Assembly: GCF_964340395.1 (NCBI RefSeq)
Contig: NC_135553.1
Span: 28,533,949 to 28,597,948 of the forward strand
From: Glandiceps talaboti
Lineage: Eukaryota > Hemichordata > Enteropneusta > Spengelidae
Length of the DNA: 64,000 bases
Direction: 5' to 3'
The translations under genes and the position numbers were made by a program. Positions 20,707 to 29,866 of the stretch are shown one piece after another (the stretch's first letter is position 1; the number at the start of each line of letters is the position of its first letter). The notes under the pieces are model-generated. The model was not told the DNA's origin and ran no database searches. It worked only from the letters and a program-made list of their open reading frames with translations.

Positions 20707-21312
20707 ATGGAACAGACATTGACAGATATTTTACAATCAGTTGAATCAATATCAGAACAGGTGTCTTCACAGGTGTCTCCAATAGCTAATTACAGAGAAA
20801 GATTACTATGTATCATTGCTGCTGGACAATCAAAAGCTTTCTTAGGAAAAAATTTCACTCTCAAATATATTGAAAAAGCGAGTGATAAAGAAATTGAAAA
20901 GTATTATAAGATATATGAAAGCACTTACAGTTCTCTCGTAAGTGACAATATTGTAAATGGAGTTTTATTTGGGATTAGTAAATTAGTAGGACTTGTGCTT
21001 CCAGTGCATAATATGAATAAATTAAGTGATGACTTGAAGAACAATTTTCTTGTTACGAATCAATTCAAACAACTTACTGGAAAGTTAGCATACAGTTATG
21101 GTCCTCTTTTAGCATTGACAAGTGGTGGTCTCACTATTTTAAATAACATTAACTTTGCAACACATACTTGTTATAAGCAAAGGGACTTAAATGACTTTAA
21201 TAAAGTTGAAAAGAGTGACTTACGACAACATGAACAAGTTCTTGATCAAGTTCTTGATCATGATCTTGATCAAGATCTTGAAAACAACTTGGAACTTGAC
21301 TTAGTTGAATAG
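20707..21312 (+). CDS. Polinton membrane protein, 201 aa
   Basis: ATG at 20707 chosen over an upstream in-frame GTG because it follows the AT-rich block and avoids reading through it. Two hydrophobic stretches (GVLFGISKLVGLVLP and YGPLLALTSGGLTIL), a Ser/Gln-rich N-terminus and an acidic C-terminal tail of DLxQ/LDQ repeats (VLDQVLDHDLDQDLE). Intact. Probably a structural or membrane component; no family name known to me. A 29-bp piece of its 3' part (21185-21213) is repeated downstream (21332-21360). Confidence 0.6.
   Translation: MEQTLTDILQSVESISEQVSSQVSPIANYRERLLCIIAAGQSKAFLGKNFTLKYIEKASDKEIEKYYKIYESTYSSLVSDNIVNGVLFGISKLVGLVLPVHNMNKLSDDLKNNFLVTNQFKQLTGKLAYSYGPLLALTSGGLTILNNINFATHTCYKQRDLNDFNKVEKSDLRQHEQVLDQVLDHDLDQDLENNLELDLVE
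21185..21213 (+). repeat. 29-bp direct repeat, first copy
   Basis: Identical to 21332-21360. The second copy lies in the spacer after the gene, so a short duplication or slippage event has occurred here. Confidence 0.9.
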
Positions 21313-21331
21313 AGTTTCAAAAATTAAAGTA

Positions 21332-21360
21332 ACTTAAATGACTTTAATAAAGTTGAAAAG
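21332..21360 (+). repeat. 29-bp direct repeat, second copy
   Basis: Exact repeat of 21185-21213, directly followed by the TATA-rich block of the next gene. Confidence 0.9.
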
Positions 21361-21391
21361 AAATATTTTATATTATATATAACTGTAAAAA
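21361..21391 (+). promoter_or_regulatory. TATA-rich block before the 130-aa gene
   Basis: 'aaatattttatattatatat' ends about 11 bp before the ATG at 21392. Confidence 0.4.
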
Positions 21392-21784
21392 ATGAGTGAT
21401 ACAGAACAGACTCAAACAGAAACTGTGACTATAAAAAGTAAAAGTCCAGGTAGAGTTGCATGGGGTAAAAAATTAGCAATAATTTCAGCTGAAACCAAAA
21501 AACGAAAAAAATTAAGATCGATAGAGTTAAAAGAACCGATAGAGACAAAGGAGTCGATAGAATCAATGGAACCAATAAAGGCGACTGAGTTTTCCTCACA
21601 GTCGGATAATGAAAGCTCACAATTTAATAATACTATGATTTTATTAACTCTTGGTTCACTAGTAATTAGGGTAGCTGGTTTATATTATAAAAGAGAATGG
21701 TTTTTACAATCAGATGATAAAGAAACTAAACAATTAGTGGCACCACAACCAGTTAAAAATGATGTTCTGTTTGAAATGGAATAA
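21392..21784 (+). CDS. Small basic protein with C-terminal membrane segment, 130 aa
   Basis: The N-terminal half is Thr/Lys-rich with SPGRVAWGKKLAIISAETKK followed by KRKK, a short basic motif typical of small Polinton proteins. A Glu/Lys/Ile repeat (ELKEPIETKESIESMEPIK) follows, then one hydrophobic segment (TMILLTLGSLVIRVAGLYY) and an acidic end. It may tether DNA or the capsid to membrane; this is inference from charge and topology. Intact. Confidence 0.6.
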   Translation: MSDTEQTQTETVTIKSKSPGRVAWGKKLAIISAETKKRKKLRSIELKEPIETKESIESMEPIKATEFSSQSDNESSQFNNTMILLTLGSLVIRVAGLYYKREWFLQSDDKETKQLVAPQPVKNDVLFEME

Positions 21785-21815
21785 TTATTTTTTATATATA
21801 TTATATATACACACA
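21785..21815 (+). promoter_or_regulatory. TATA-rich block before the 79-aa gene
   Basis: 'tttttatatatattatatat' lies between the 130-aa stop and the ATG at 21816. Confidence 0.4.
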
Positions 21816-22055
21816 ATGACAGACTATACTAAACTGATTGTGAATGGTCTTTATGATGGTGCAGTTTTATCTGCTTTAACAATAGCTAATAGTTTAATAC
21901 TTGATAAAACTCTGAAAATGGCTCCAGACAGTCCTAAAACAAGTGTTTCATTCAAGAAGTTTACTTATCTTACAATAGCTATAAGTGCGGCAGTATTGGA
22001 GAAAGATATGTTAGAACAAAGAAATATGTTACCAGTTGATCCTTATAAAGGATAA
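21816..22055 (+). CDS. Small hydrophobic protein, 79 aa
   Basis: ATG at 21816 follows the AT-rich block; an earlier in-frame ATG would read through that block and overlap the previous gene. Two hydrophobic regions (DGAVLSALTIANSLIL and FTYLTIAISAAVLEKD) suggest a two-helix membrane protein. Intact. No homologue recalled by name. Confidence 0.55.
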   Translation: MTDYTKLIVNGLYDGAVLSALTIANSLILDKTLKMAPDSPKTSVSFKKFTYLTIAISAAVLEKDMLEQRNMLPVDPYKG

Positions 22056-22094
22056 ATAAAAAGAATAATTTATATATATCTAAATATATACATA
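22056..22094 (+). promoter_or_regulatory. TATA-rich block before the 22095 gene
   Basis: 'ttatatatatctaaatatat' shortly before the ATG. Confidence 0.4.
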
Positions 22095-22497
22095 ATGGGT
22101 GCGGCAATTGCGATGATGGTTGGTGGTGCAGTTTTAAATGCAACTGCCTTTGTTGGAGCTGGTTATTTAGGTAAGACACTTTCTGGTGATTCAAAAGAAG
22201 AACATGAAAAAGAATTAAAGATCGTGAGGTATGGTTGGAACATAGACAAAAAGTAATGGATTTTATAGCGAAACAAAAAATTAAGATGTTCATGCGAGAC
22301 AAAATCTGGTTCTGACTGATCAAAATTTAAATTTATATCAAGAATATCATCCCCAAACTAAACGTCTCAAAAATGAACCACAATTTAGCGAGTATTATCG
22401 ACCGTCGGAAAATATGAAATTATATCAATATATTTATTTAGCTGGTGGTGGAATATCATTAGTTTATTTAACAAAAAAAATATATTTAAATATATAA
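22095..22497 (+). pseudogene. Polinton small protein with N-terminal Gly/Ala hydrophobic segment, two frameshifts
   Basis: Starts MGAAIAMMVGGAVLN, followed by a hydrophobic stretch to GYLG, then a charged helical part in a different frame (about 22215-22300: KDREVWLEHRQKVMDFI) and a third frame to the stop at 22495-22497 (LYQEYHP, FSEYYRPSENMKLYQYIY, a second membrane segment). Each frame continues the same protein type, so there are two single-base lesions. The overall design (Gly-rich helix, E/K/R-rich helix, FxxYxPS motif, membrane tail) is one I associate with small Polinton virion proteins. Function unknown. Confidence 0.5.
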
Positions 22498-22498
22498 A

Positions 22499-23137
22499 AT
22501 GGAAATATATAAATTATGTAAACGGGAAAATACAACCCGTGATTGTACTAACATTTGCGGTACACTGTTTGGAAAATCCCATTGTTCTGATTGTTGTGAT
22601 TCGATGACAAAAATAAACTGGTATGATATCATACATTGTAATATATGTAGAAAATTCAATATACCTCGTGACGATATTTGTAAAAACATTTGTGGTAACA
22701 TCTATGGAAGGTTTCACTGTTTTGACTGCTGTACTTCGTTTAATAAACCTCTAGATGAAAGCTTTCATGAGCAGAGGAAAAAACAAAATATTTATGATCC
22801 AAAAAATCATATTAAAAAAGTTTTTAAGAGGTATAATCTAAATTATTATCTTTTATCAACTGTTACGAGAATATTTTTATCAATCAACAAAATTCATGCA
22901 GAGCCAACACGATATCGATCACTCAACTTTAGTGTGATCATAAAAGCAATTCTATTATACTTAGGAAAATATCAGGAAGCTGCTCAAATCCCAGAGTTGA
23001 AAACGAAAGCATTTTCACAGAACCAAATTCTTAAACGATTTTGGGATAAATGGAATGTAAAATATCCAGAGATAAGATTTAGTTGGTGGCATTTACGTTG
23101 GCGTCAAACATTTTTAAAAATAAAACAATCATTGTAA
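22499..23137 (+). CDS. Cys-rich protein with duplicated zinc-binding-like modules, 212 aa
   Basis: ATG two bases after the previous stop, preceded by an AT-rich block (TATATTTAAATATATAAA). Two tandem modules share the pattern C-x(n)-D-x-C-x2-ICG-x2-x-G-x-x-HC-x-DCC: first around residues 7-33, second around 48-78. The remainder (HIKKVFKRYNLNYYLL to the end) is basic and aromatic, rich in Trp/Arg near the C-terminus (WWHLRWRQTF). It could be a transcription-factor-like zinc protein with a helical domain, reminiscent in architecture of viral late transcription factors, but I cannot confirm homology. Intact. It is the last gene before the right TIR. Confidence 0.65.
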   Translation: MEIYKLCKRENTTRDCTNICGTLFGKSHCSDCCDSMTKINWYDIIHCNICRKFNIPRDDICKNICGNIYGRFHCFDCCTSFNKPLDESFHEQRKKQNIYDPKNHIKKVFKRYNLNYYLLSTVTRIFLSINKIHAEPTRYRSLNFSVIIKAILLYLGKYQEAAQIPELKTKAFSQNQILKRFWDKWNVKYPEIRFSWWHLRWRQTFLKIKQSL

Positions 23138-23152
23138 GTATTTCTTAACTTC

Positions 23153-23410
23153 TTAAGGTGTACTTCTGTTAAAATGTATCTTTAAATGACACTCGTATTT
23201 ATATGCAAACCCACATTTATCACATGTGAATTCGGTAAAAATACGATCACATGTTGGGCATGCATCAGGATATTCACGTTTATTATTCTCGCAAGAATCT
23301 TTTATATTTGTGCGTTTAATAAAATTATGTTTATGTCTAAAACGTTTATTGCATTTTTCACATTTGAATTCTGGCGCCGACCTACCGCAAGTATCACAGT
23401 TCTCTCTCAT
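23153..23410 (-). CDS. Right-TIR copy of the zinc-finger ORF, truncated to 85 aa
   Basis: Mirror copy of the ORF at 6053. It shares the first 85 codons, with three substitutions (His to Arg at 33, Glu to Asp, Leu to Phe). The TIR ends exactly at the CCT codon, and the next three bases outside the TIR make TAA. The right copy therefore stops at residue 85 and lacks the C-terminal CDC segment and basic tail. It keeps the CxxC pairs of the first modules. Both copies have the TIR promoter-like block, so a full and a short form could be made. Whether the short form has a role is open. Confidence 0.7.
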   Translation of the reverse strand: MRENCDTCGRSAPEFKCEKCNKRFRHKHNFIKRTNIKDSCENNKREYPDACPTCDRIFTEFTCDKCGFAYKYECHLKIHFNRSTP

Positions 23411-23721
23411 TGTTAATGTATATAATATTAAAAATACAATTGTCTAAATAAACGCCTCAGGTCATAGAGGTGAAGGATGACATTATAGACAGCTTAATTG
23501 ATTACATGTTTTGACCTTTTGAACCCGCCGGTGCGTTCATTTAGACAGATGGTTGGAGTATTAATAGATTGCCGATTGTTACACTGTATGTCGTTTCACT
23601 GGTTCAGAAACCCGAGTTTACTCAAAATTTAACATAGGTTAGACCATTTTTTAAAACGTTAAAACGGTGAAAAATGGGGGTTGTCGAAATGTGGTCTCAT
23701 ACCGCTAACTTCTATACTACT
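23155..23721 (-). repeat. Right terminal inverted repeat, 567 bp
   Basis: Reverse complement of 5649-6308, with one rather than two ~92-bp subrepeats. It ends ACTACT followed by the TSD. Confidence 0.92.
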
Positions 23722-23727
23722 TCTGTG
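23722..23727. repeat. Target-site duplication TCTGTG (right)
   Basis: Exact match to 5643-5648. Confidence 0.92.
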
Positions 23728-24512
23728 AACGACAATTGTAATAAAAATTGACGATATTTGTAATAAATTCAGAAGAAGAAAAATGTGTAGTAAACCTACC
23801 AAAACTTGTCATAAAAGAAAAGTTAAGGAGGTTCCTCCCTGGCTTTCATATAACTGGAGTTACTCATCCTAAACTTGGAAGGCAGATAAAATATCGTCAT
23901 TACAGGTTTCCTAGAATCAAGTTACAACAATTATGTCATCCTTAGGCCACAATCAAACAAATGTCTGCAATTTTATTACAAATGTCTTTAGTTTATTACA
24001 AATATCGGCAATTTTATCATAAATGTCTGCAATCTTTTTACACATGTCGTTAGTTTATTACAAATTTTGGAAATTTTATTACAAATGTTGTCAGCTTATT
24101 ACAAATATTGGCAATTTTAATAGAAATGTCGTTACTTTATTTCAAATATTGGCAATTTCATTACAAATGTCATTAGTTTATTACAACTATCAGCTATTTT
24201 ATTACAAATGCCATTAGTTTATTAAAAATATCAGAAATTGTATTACAAATGTCGTTAGTTTATTACAAATATTGAGAATTTTATTACAAATGTCATTAGT
24301 TTATTACAAATGCCGGCAATTTTATTACAAATGTCGTTAGTTTATTACAAATGCCGGCAGTTTATTACAAATGTTGGCAATTTTTTTTACAAATTTAGTT
24401 ACTTTTTACAGATGTTGGCAATTATATTACAAAAGTTTTTACTTTATGATAAATATCAGCAATTTTATTACCAATGTCGTTAGTTTATTATCAATATTGG
24501 CAATTTTATATG
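23728..24512. repeat. AT-rich minisatellite in inverted order, right flank
   Basis: 23728-23765 continues the left-flank repeat in the same direction (GACGATATTTGTAATAAA). After about 190 bp of other sequence, 23960-24512 carries some 25 degenerate units in the opposite orientation (TTTATTACAAATGTCGGCAATTT and TTAGTTTATTACAAATATC). Together the two arms resemble a foldback host element with the Polinton inserted in its left arm. Confidence 0.7.
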
Positions 24513-25020
24513 GTGGCCCCTAGGCGACAATACAAAATTCTTTGGTCAACTTTTCCTTCTAAAGCACACACTTATAATTCTTTGAACTAAACTTTACTTT
24601 CCAAAGAATGAACTTTGAATTCTTGAAAGGAAACTTTTATTTTTCGAGAGTAAACTTTTAATTCTTTGAATAAAACCTTTCCTTCCAAAGAACACACTTT
24701 TAAGTTTTTGAATAAAGATTTTTCCCAAAGAACGAACTTTTAATTCTTGAAAGGAAACATTTCTTTTTCATGAGTAAACTTTTAATTCTTTGAAACAAAA
24801 CTTTTGTTTCGTAAGAACTTCTAATTCTTGAAAGGAATCTTTTATTTTTTTAGTGTATATCTTTTAATACTCTGTACAAAAAATTTACATCCCAAGAATA
24901 AATTTTTTGCATATTCTGTATTAAACTTTTGTCTTTCAAGAACAAAATATAATACTATGAACAAAACTTTTGTTTTCAAAGAGCAATCCTTATTTTCTGA
25001 TTTGCTAATCACTCTTCAAT
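24513..25020 (+). repeat. Degenerate minisatellite (cttttaattctttgaa type)
   Basis: Repeated variants of 'aacttttaattcttt(g)aa...aaaacttttgtttc..aaagaa' at about 35-60 bp spacing. No coding capacity. Confidence 0.55.
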
Positions 25021-25139
25021 TCAAGTAAATTTGAAATTCCAAGTCAAAACTAAATTTCATGGTACCATTGATAATTCTGTATTTCCATACACATTATTGT
25101 TGCTACAGTTCTTTTGTTCCTATAATTTAAGAAGGTAAT

Positions 25140-25570
25140 TTGACATTAGTAATTTGAAATACTCCCCCCCCTTTTCCGGCTACACATATTCCAATGTGTA
25201 ATTATACAGCCCCCGACTCCACTTCAGATATGTACAGCATGTGCGGTACACTACATTAAAATAAAAATCAACATAAGTGTCCATGCATAACAATGAGAGA
25301 TTTCTTTACAAATATATTTGGTCTTTGCGAAAAAGGTGTCACATTGGGCTGTACTTGCAGATACTTAACCACCAGGGTTTTATCTTTCAGTCGTGATTTT
25401 GGGCAGAAAAAATAACCCCATGAGAGGTACTGGGGAGGAGATGTCCCCCCTCCCTCAGTAACCATCAGACCATCGAAATTGTCACCCCTCCGCCAGGAAT
25501 CCTCCATTGTTTTAATACCCTCCCAATCCCCCCCCCCCCCGCCGCCGTAAATTTTGGCTCCAGCCAAAAT
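25140..25570 (-). repeat. Dispersed repeat family B, copy 1
   Basis: Shares 'gagagatttctttacaaat', 'ctttgcgaaaaaggt.tcacattgggc', 'cagggttttatctttca' and 'ttgggcagaaa' with 26810-27010 and 38530-38700. Poly-C tracts give long glycine-rich or proline-rich frames that are artefacts. Confidence 0.7.
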
Positions 25571-26440
25571 AAATTCTACGGCATCTGCCGATGACCTATG
25601 CTCTGAAATTTACACAACTGTGTTTTCATACACTGCACGTTATTGCTACATTATTTCTTTTGTCCCTTTCAAGTCAACTTTATATAACCACATACAAGGT
25701 GCCCTGAATATGTGTATTGCTTCATATACGTTATGTACTATTATTGTTCTTAAACTTCTGAAATTAAATAATTTTGTATTTCTATACACACGTTATGTCG
25801 CAATGTTTTTTGTCACTTTAATTCAACTTTACAGACACACAAAATGTTATTAGTATGAGAAGTAATTAGAAATGTTTATCTCTTTTCCTCTAGCTAATAT
25901 ACCATGTACTGCACACTTGTTTAGCAAGCCAGTAAGAAAACAAGGGTTTCTGTGACCTCAGCCTTAAAATAGATCTCCACTTCCCCAGCCAATGTTCTAA
26001 TAGAGACCTGTCTGGTTTGGCCTGTTATCGAAACTGTCAAGTTGATGAACGCAACAGTGATGTCACCTGCTATGCCAGTGTTAGTCGTCTAATACGTGAC
26101 TCCGTAAACTTCGGAAAGACATTGATTTGAGAACTTGTCATCGTTTAGTAATTCTACCGTAGCATGAGGTAGTCTAGTCTGTATGGTATTCTGTGACGGG
26201 GCGCCCTCATACATCTGCCCCCTAAGAGGAGGTCGGTGAGGGCGGAACGGTACGACGCGTCTTACAGTCATAAATGACTACTCTATGCTGCGATAGAATT
26301 AACATGACAAGTTCGAATTTCAGAATTCATTATCTTTCCGAATTTTCCAGACATGCATACATACTACTAACGCTGAGCGAGTGACGTCTTGCCTCGTCCA
26401 TCAATGATAATTTGACATTGTTTTGATAACCGGTCAAGTC
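25571..26440. other. Unclassified non-coding DNA
   Basis: Nothing recognisable as coding, RNA or repeat. Confidence 0.4.
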
Positions 26441-26454
26441 AGACGGGCCCTTAA

Positions 26455-26561
26455 GGAGAGAAAATAGGCCCTCCCTGCCGTAAATTATGTGGAGTCATAA
26501 TTTACGGCAGGGAGGGCCTATTTTCTCTCCAGGCCCTCCCTGCCGTAAATTATGACTCCAC
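26455..26561. repeat. Perfect 76-bp palindrome plus third copy of the arm
   Basis: Arms of 35 bp (26455-26489 and 26496-26530) are exact reverse complements around TGGAGT. The right part is followed at once by another forward copy (26531-26561), so the unit occurs forward, reverse, forward. It would form a strong cruciform. Consistent with template switching or a foldback insertion. Confidence 0.92.
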
Positions 26562-26659
26562 CCTTAAGGGGGGTTTAATTTGGTTGAATTCAGGGCCTGG
26601 AGAGAAAATATTTTGGTAAAAAAATTCGCAGCATCCCCGTTTGCGCTCTCAGAAAAATG

Positions 26660-27190
26660 TCTTGTTCCCCCGAAGTGAACCAAAGAAATGTTGCAGTCCC
26701 TCCCCCCCTACACATAGTTCAATGTGTGATTATACTGTTCACCCACCCAACTTCCAGCATCCTAGAGATATACAATTGTATAGTACTAGTACACTACATT
26801 AAAATTAAAGTTGGAAATCAACTTCAGCGTCCCCTTAAACCGTCAAGGAGAGATTCCTTTACACAACAGATGTGGGCTTTGCAAAAAAGGTCTCACATTA
26901 GGCAATACTTGCAGATACTTAGTCAGCAGGGTTTTATCTTTCAATCATGATTTTGGGCAGAAATAGCATTTCCCCATTATAACTAGTGGGCGGATGAGGG
27001 AAGGAGTGTCCCCCTCCCAAGATGAGCAGTTCGAACTTGTAGGGGACCATTTAGTGACATGAAATTTCGAACCATACACATCGAAAGCCATACAATATTT
27101 AAAAATCATCTTCAATACACCAATCTTACTCTCAATATATTATTATACTGTCAGCTTTATGGATATACACTTTACTTATATATTTTGGCA
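26660..27190 (-). repeat. Dispersed repeat family B, copy 2
   Basis: Same landmarks as copy 1, plus 'catgaaatttcgaaccatacaca' and 'caatcttactctcaatat', also found at 38785-38870. A short (CA)n tract follows (27240-27260). Confidence 0.7.
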
Positions 27191-27839
27191 GACATGCATT
27201 ACTATTGATTGCCTCATAGTTAATATACGGTAGGTAAAAACACACACACACACACACACAGAGGAGAAGAGAAGAGTCGTAACTTTCCACGGGTAGACTT
27301 ATCGTACCATTCAGTGTTCCCTCGCTCACTGATTACTGCCTGTGTGTTTGAGAACGGACAAAGCCCACGATTTCTCACATTTCTTATCATGCGTCCATTG
27401 TTGTACTTGTAGGTACTGTGGTATACAATGTAACATGAGAAATACCAGAGAAATACGATGATGTCGACGTCAGAAAAGATGGGAACTTCAGGAAGGTAGG
27501 ATGGTAAATTGGGGTCTTGTTGTGACATCCACGCCATCGTATCTCTCATGTAATATTATGTCAATCCACAGATAGTAGTGAGACAGGCAGGGCCCGGGAG
27601 GCAGGGTCCCTCAATCAGGTCTGATAGCACCATAGCATGGCTGTCTCTCGTCTTAGCTGATGTCGCCGGCCAGGTATACGTATGTGTAATGCTGCAATTA
27701 CTGGTCCAAGGAATTGTGGGATAGCTTCACTTCCGCTGCCATTACAAAAGTTTGAAGTGTGTAAAAAAAGATTTTGTCGTCTCAAAAGAGAGTTTGCATG
27801 CAAATAGGTTATATTACACCCACGCTATGGCGGAGTATT

Positions 27840-28035
27840 AGGGCCATTATTATGTACAGCTTATTTGATTCGCTTCAACAACTTATTTGCTCCTCGATAA
27901 CTTATTTGATTCGTCTCAACAAATTCTTTGGCTCCTTGATAACTTATTTGCCTCGACAACTTCTTTGGCTCCTCGATAACTTGTTTGACTCGTCTCAACA
28001 ACTTCTTTGGCTCCTTGATAACTTACACTTTTTGT
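27840..28035 (+). repeat. ~45-bp minisatellite (first block)
   Basis: Four to five units of 'gactcgtctcaacaacttc' + 'tttggctcctcgataactt'. The same unit recurs at 29650-29866. Confidence 0.8.
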
Positions 28036-28420
28036 CATAAAACCTTAGCATTTGGGTGTTTGAAACACACACAATCCTTGTTCGAAACACACACAATCCT
28101 GGTCATAAGACCTTAGCATTTGCCGTTTTGTGCAACAATTTACTCTAAAACTGGACACATCAAAATATGCGTCAGTTCCAGGCGACAAAACAAACACTCC
28201 AGTCGAAACCACACCAACTTGTGTCTGCATCAACTCTCATTGATGGAACCCTTGATGTCTTCTGTTTTAGAGTAAATTGTTGCAGAAAACAACCAAATGC
28301 TAAGGTCTTATGACCAGAATTGAGGTGTTCGAAACACACTGAATCCTGATCATAAGACCTTAGCATTTGGGGATTTTCTGCAACAATTTACTCTAAAACA
28401 GTACACATCAAAGAGCCGTC
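28036..28420. repeat. Inverted repeats with AATTTACTCTAAAAC arms
   Basis: Contains 'cataagaccttagcatttg' and 'caacaatttactctaaaac' facing their reverse complements at 28255-28310, and again forward at 28340-28400. Related inverted pieces occur at 29340-29640. It is a nested foldback structure. Confidence 0.65.
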
Positions 28421-28807
28421 AACACGGATTGACAGTTCGGGTAGTCTACACGACGGGTGTTTTCGGTGACCAACACCCCATACAATTCTGACTCTCCGAC
28501 GCCCCAGCGGTGGCAGTCGCTCGATCATGGATGGGTGGGTACCCTGGCTTGTTAGTGAATTTCATATGTACCCCTTTTCCAGTTAATATTTCAATGAAAA
28601 AGAACTCCCCCCCCCCTTTTTTTGTATACTGAATCTGCGAGAAAATCACTTCAAAAACCCCCTTTTTCCGAAATCCGGGAGGTTTTACCTTCAACTAACT
28701 CTGGATTTCTACACTACGGGGTTTCGACACCTAATCCATACACTGCACATGGTCCTGGATTACGTGACCTTTCTCCCCGGCCCGGGCCTTTGTCGGGGAA
28801 GTTCCTT

Positions 28808-28954
<147 letters not shown>

Positions 28955-29339
28955 AATGGGGCATCGTATCCATATTCTCGGAGGGTGATCTGAAAAAGTA
29001 CCCCCCTTTTTACGATTCCACGGACCTAGATGGCAGACGAGATGCGAAACATCCATTGGACCGCGACTAAGAAAACAGGTCGTAAATTGTGATATTGCGA
29101 TTCTGAAGAGTTACTTTTACGGTAGGTATGCTCGCAGATGGCGTACGCGTTTCGCTCAAGGGACGACTTACTCCGTATGCAAGCAGGACTACTATCACGG
29201 CAGAGTACCATCTTATTTGGATGAAGAATCAATGAAGTTTGAGCGTATCATACACCACTTTTTAAAATTTGATGTACACACTGGACGTACGTACTCTACT
29301 GACTGCCCGAGCGCTCTCTTCAACGTTGAAAGCGGCATC

Positions 29340-29866
29340 TTTTGATGGTCATAAATGCTTAGCATTTGGGACTTAATGTCAACAATTTACTCTGTTCGAC
29401 AGACCAGAAGTTAGTGTGTCTTAGACACCACACGAAATTGTAACAGTGTGTAAAGCAGGATGCTTTGAAGAAGTCACCTCCGACTAACGCATCTTTTGAT
29501 GTGTTCTGTTTTAGAGTAAATTGTAGCATAAAACGTCAAATGCTAAGCTCTTATGACCAGGATTCAGTGTGTCTCAAACAAGGATTGTGTGTGTCTCAAA
29601 CAAGAATTGTGTGTGTGTCTCACACACTCAAATGCTAAGGTTTTATGACAAAAAGTGTATTTGCCTCGACAACTTCTTTGGCTCCTCGATAACTTATTTG
29701 ACTCGCCTCGACAACTTCTTTGGCTCCAAAATAACTTATTTGACTCGTCTCAACAACTTCTTTGGCTCCTCGATAACTTATTTGCCTCGACAACTTCTTT
29801 GGCTCCTCGATAACTTATTTGACTCGCCTCGACAACTTCTTTGGCTCCTCGATAACTTATTTAAGT
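29340..29866. repeat. Second inverted-repeat and minisatellite block
   Basis: 29340-29640 holds the AATTTACTCT / TTAGAGTAAATTG and 'atgctaaggttttatgac' segments in inverse order to 28036-28420. 29650-29866 holds five units of the ~45-bp minisatellite in the same direction as 27840-28035. The flanking inverted parts and the non-inverted minisatellite show a complex rearrangement. Confidence 0.65.

Larger units (their letters stand above)
5649..23721 (+). mobile_element. Polinton/Maverick element, 18,073 bp, complete ends
   Basis: The element starts AG and ends CT, has long inverted terminal repeats (5649-6308 and 23155-23721) and is bounded by the perfect 6-bp duplication TCTGTG. It encodes the family's diagnostic set: protein-primed family B DNA polymerase, retroviral-type integrase with a chromodomain, FtsK/HerA-type packaging ATPase and a major capsid protein. 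It also carries a likely minor virion protein and several small membrane proteins. Almost all genes run left to right. Several core genes are broken and no cysteine protease was found, so the copy is probably non-autonomous now. A host repeat has inserted at about 12880-14056. Polintons are both transposons and relatives of adintoviruses and virophages, so this can also be called an endogenous virus-like element. Confidence 0.95.

Noticed and set aside
25268-25567. 99-aa Gly-rich ORF
   Set aside because: Frame of family B repeat and poly-C run.
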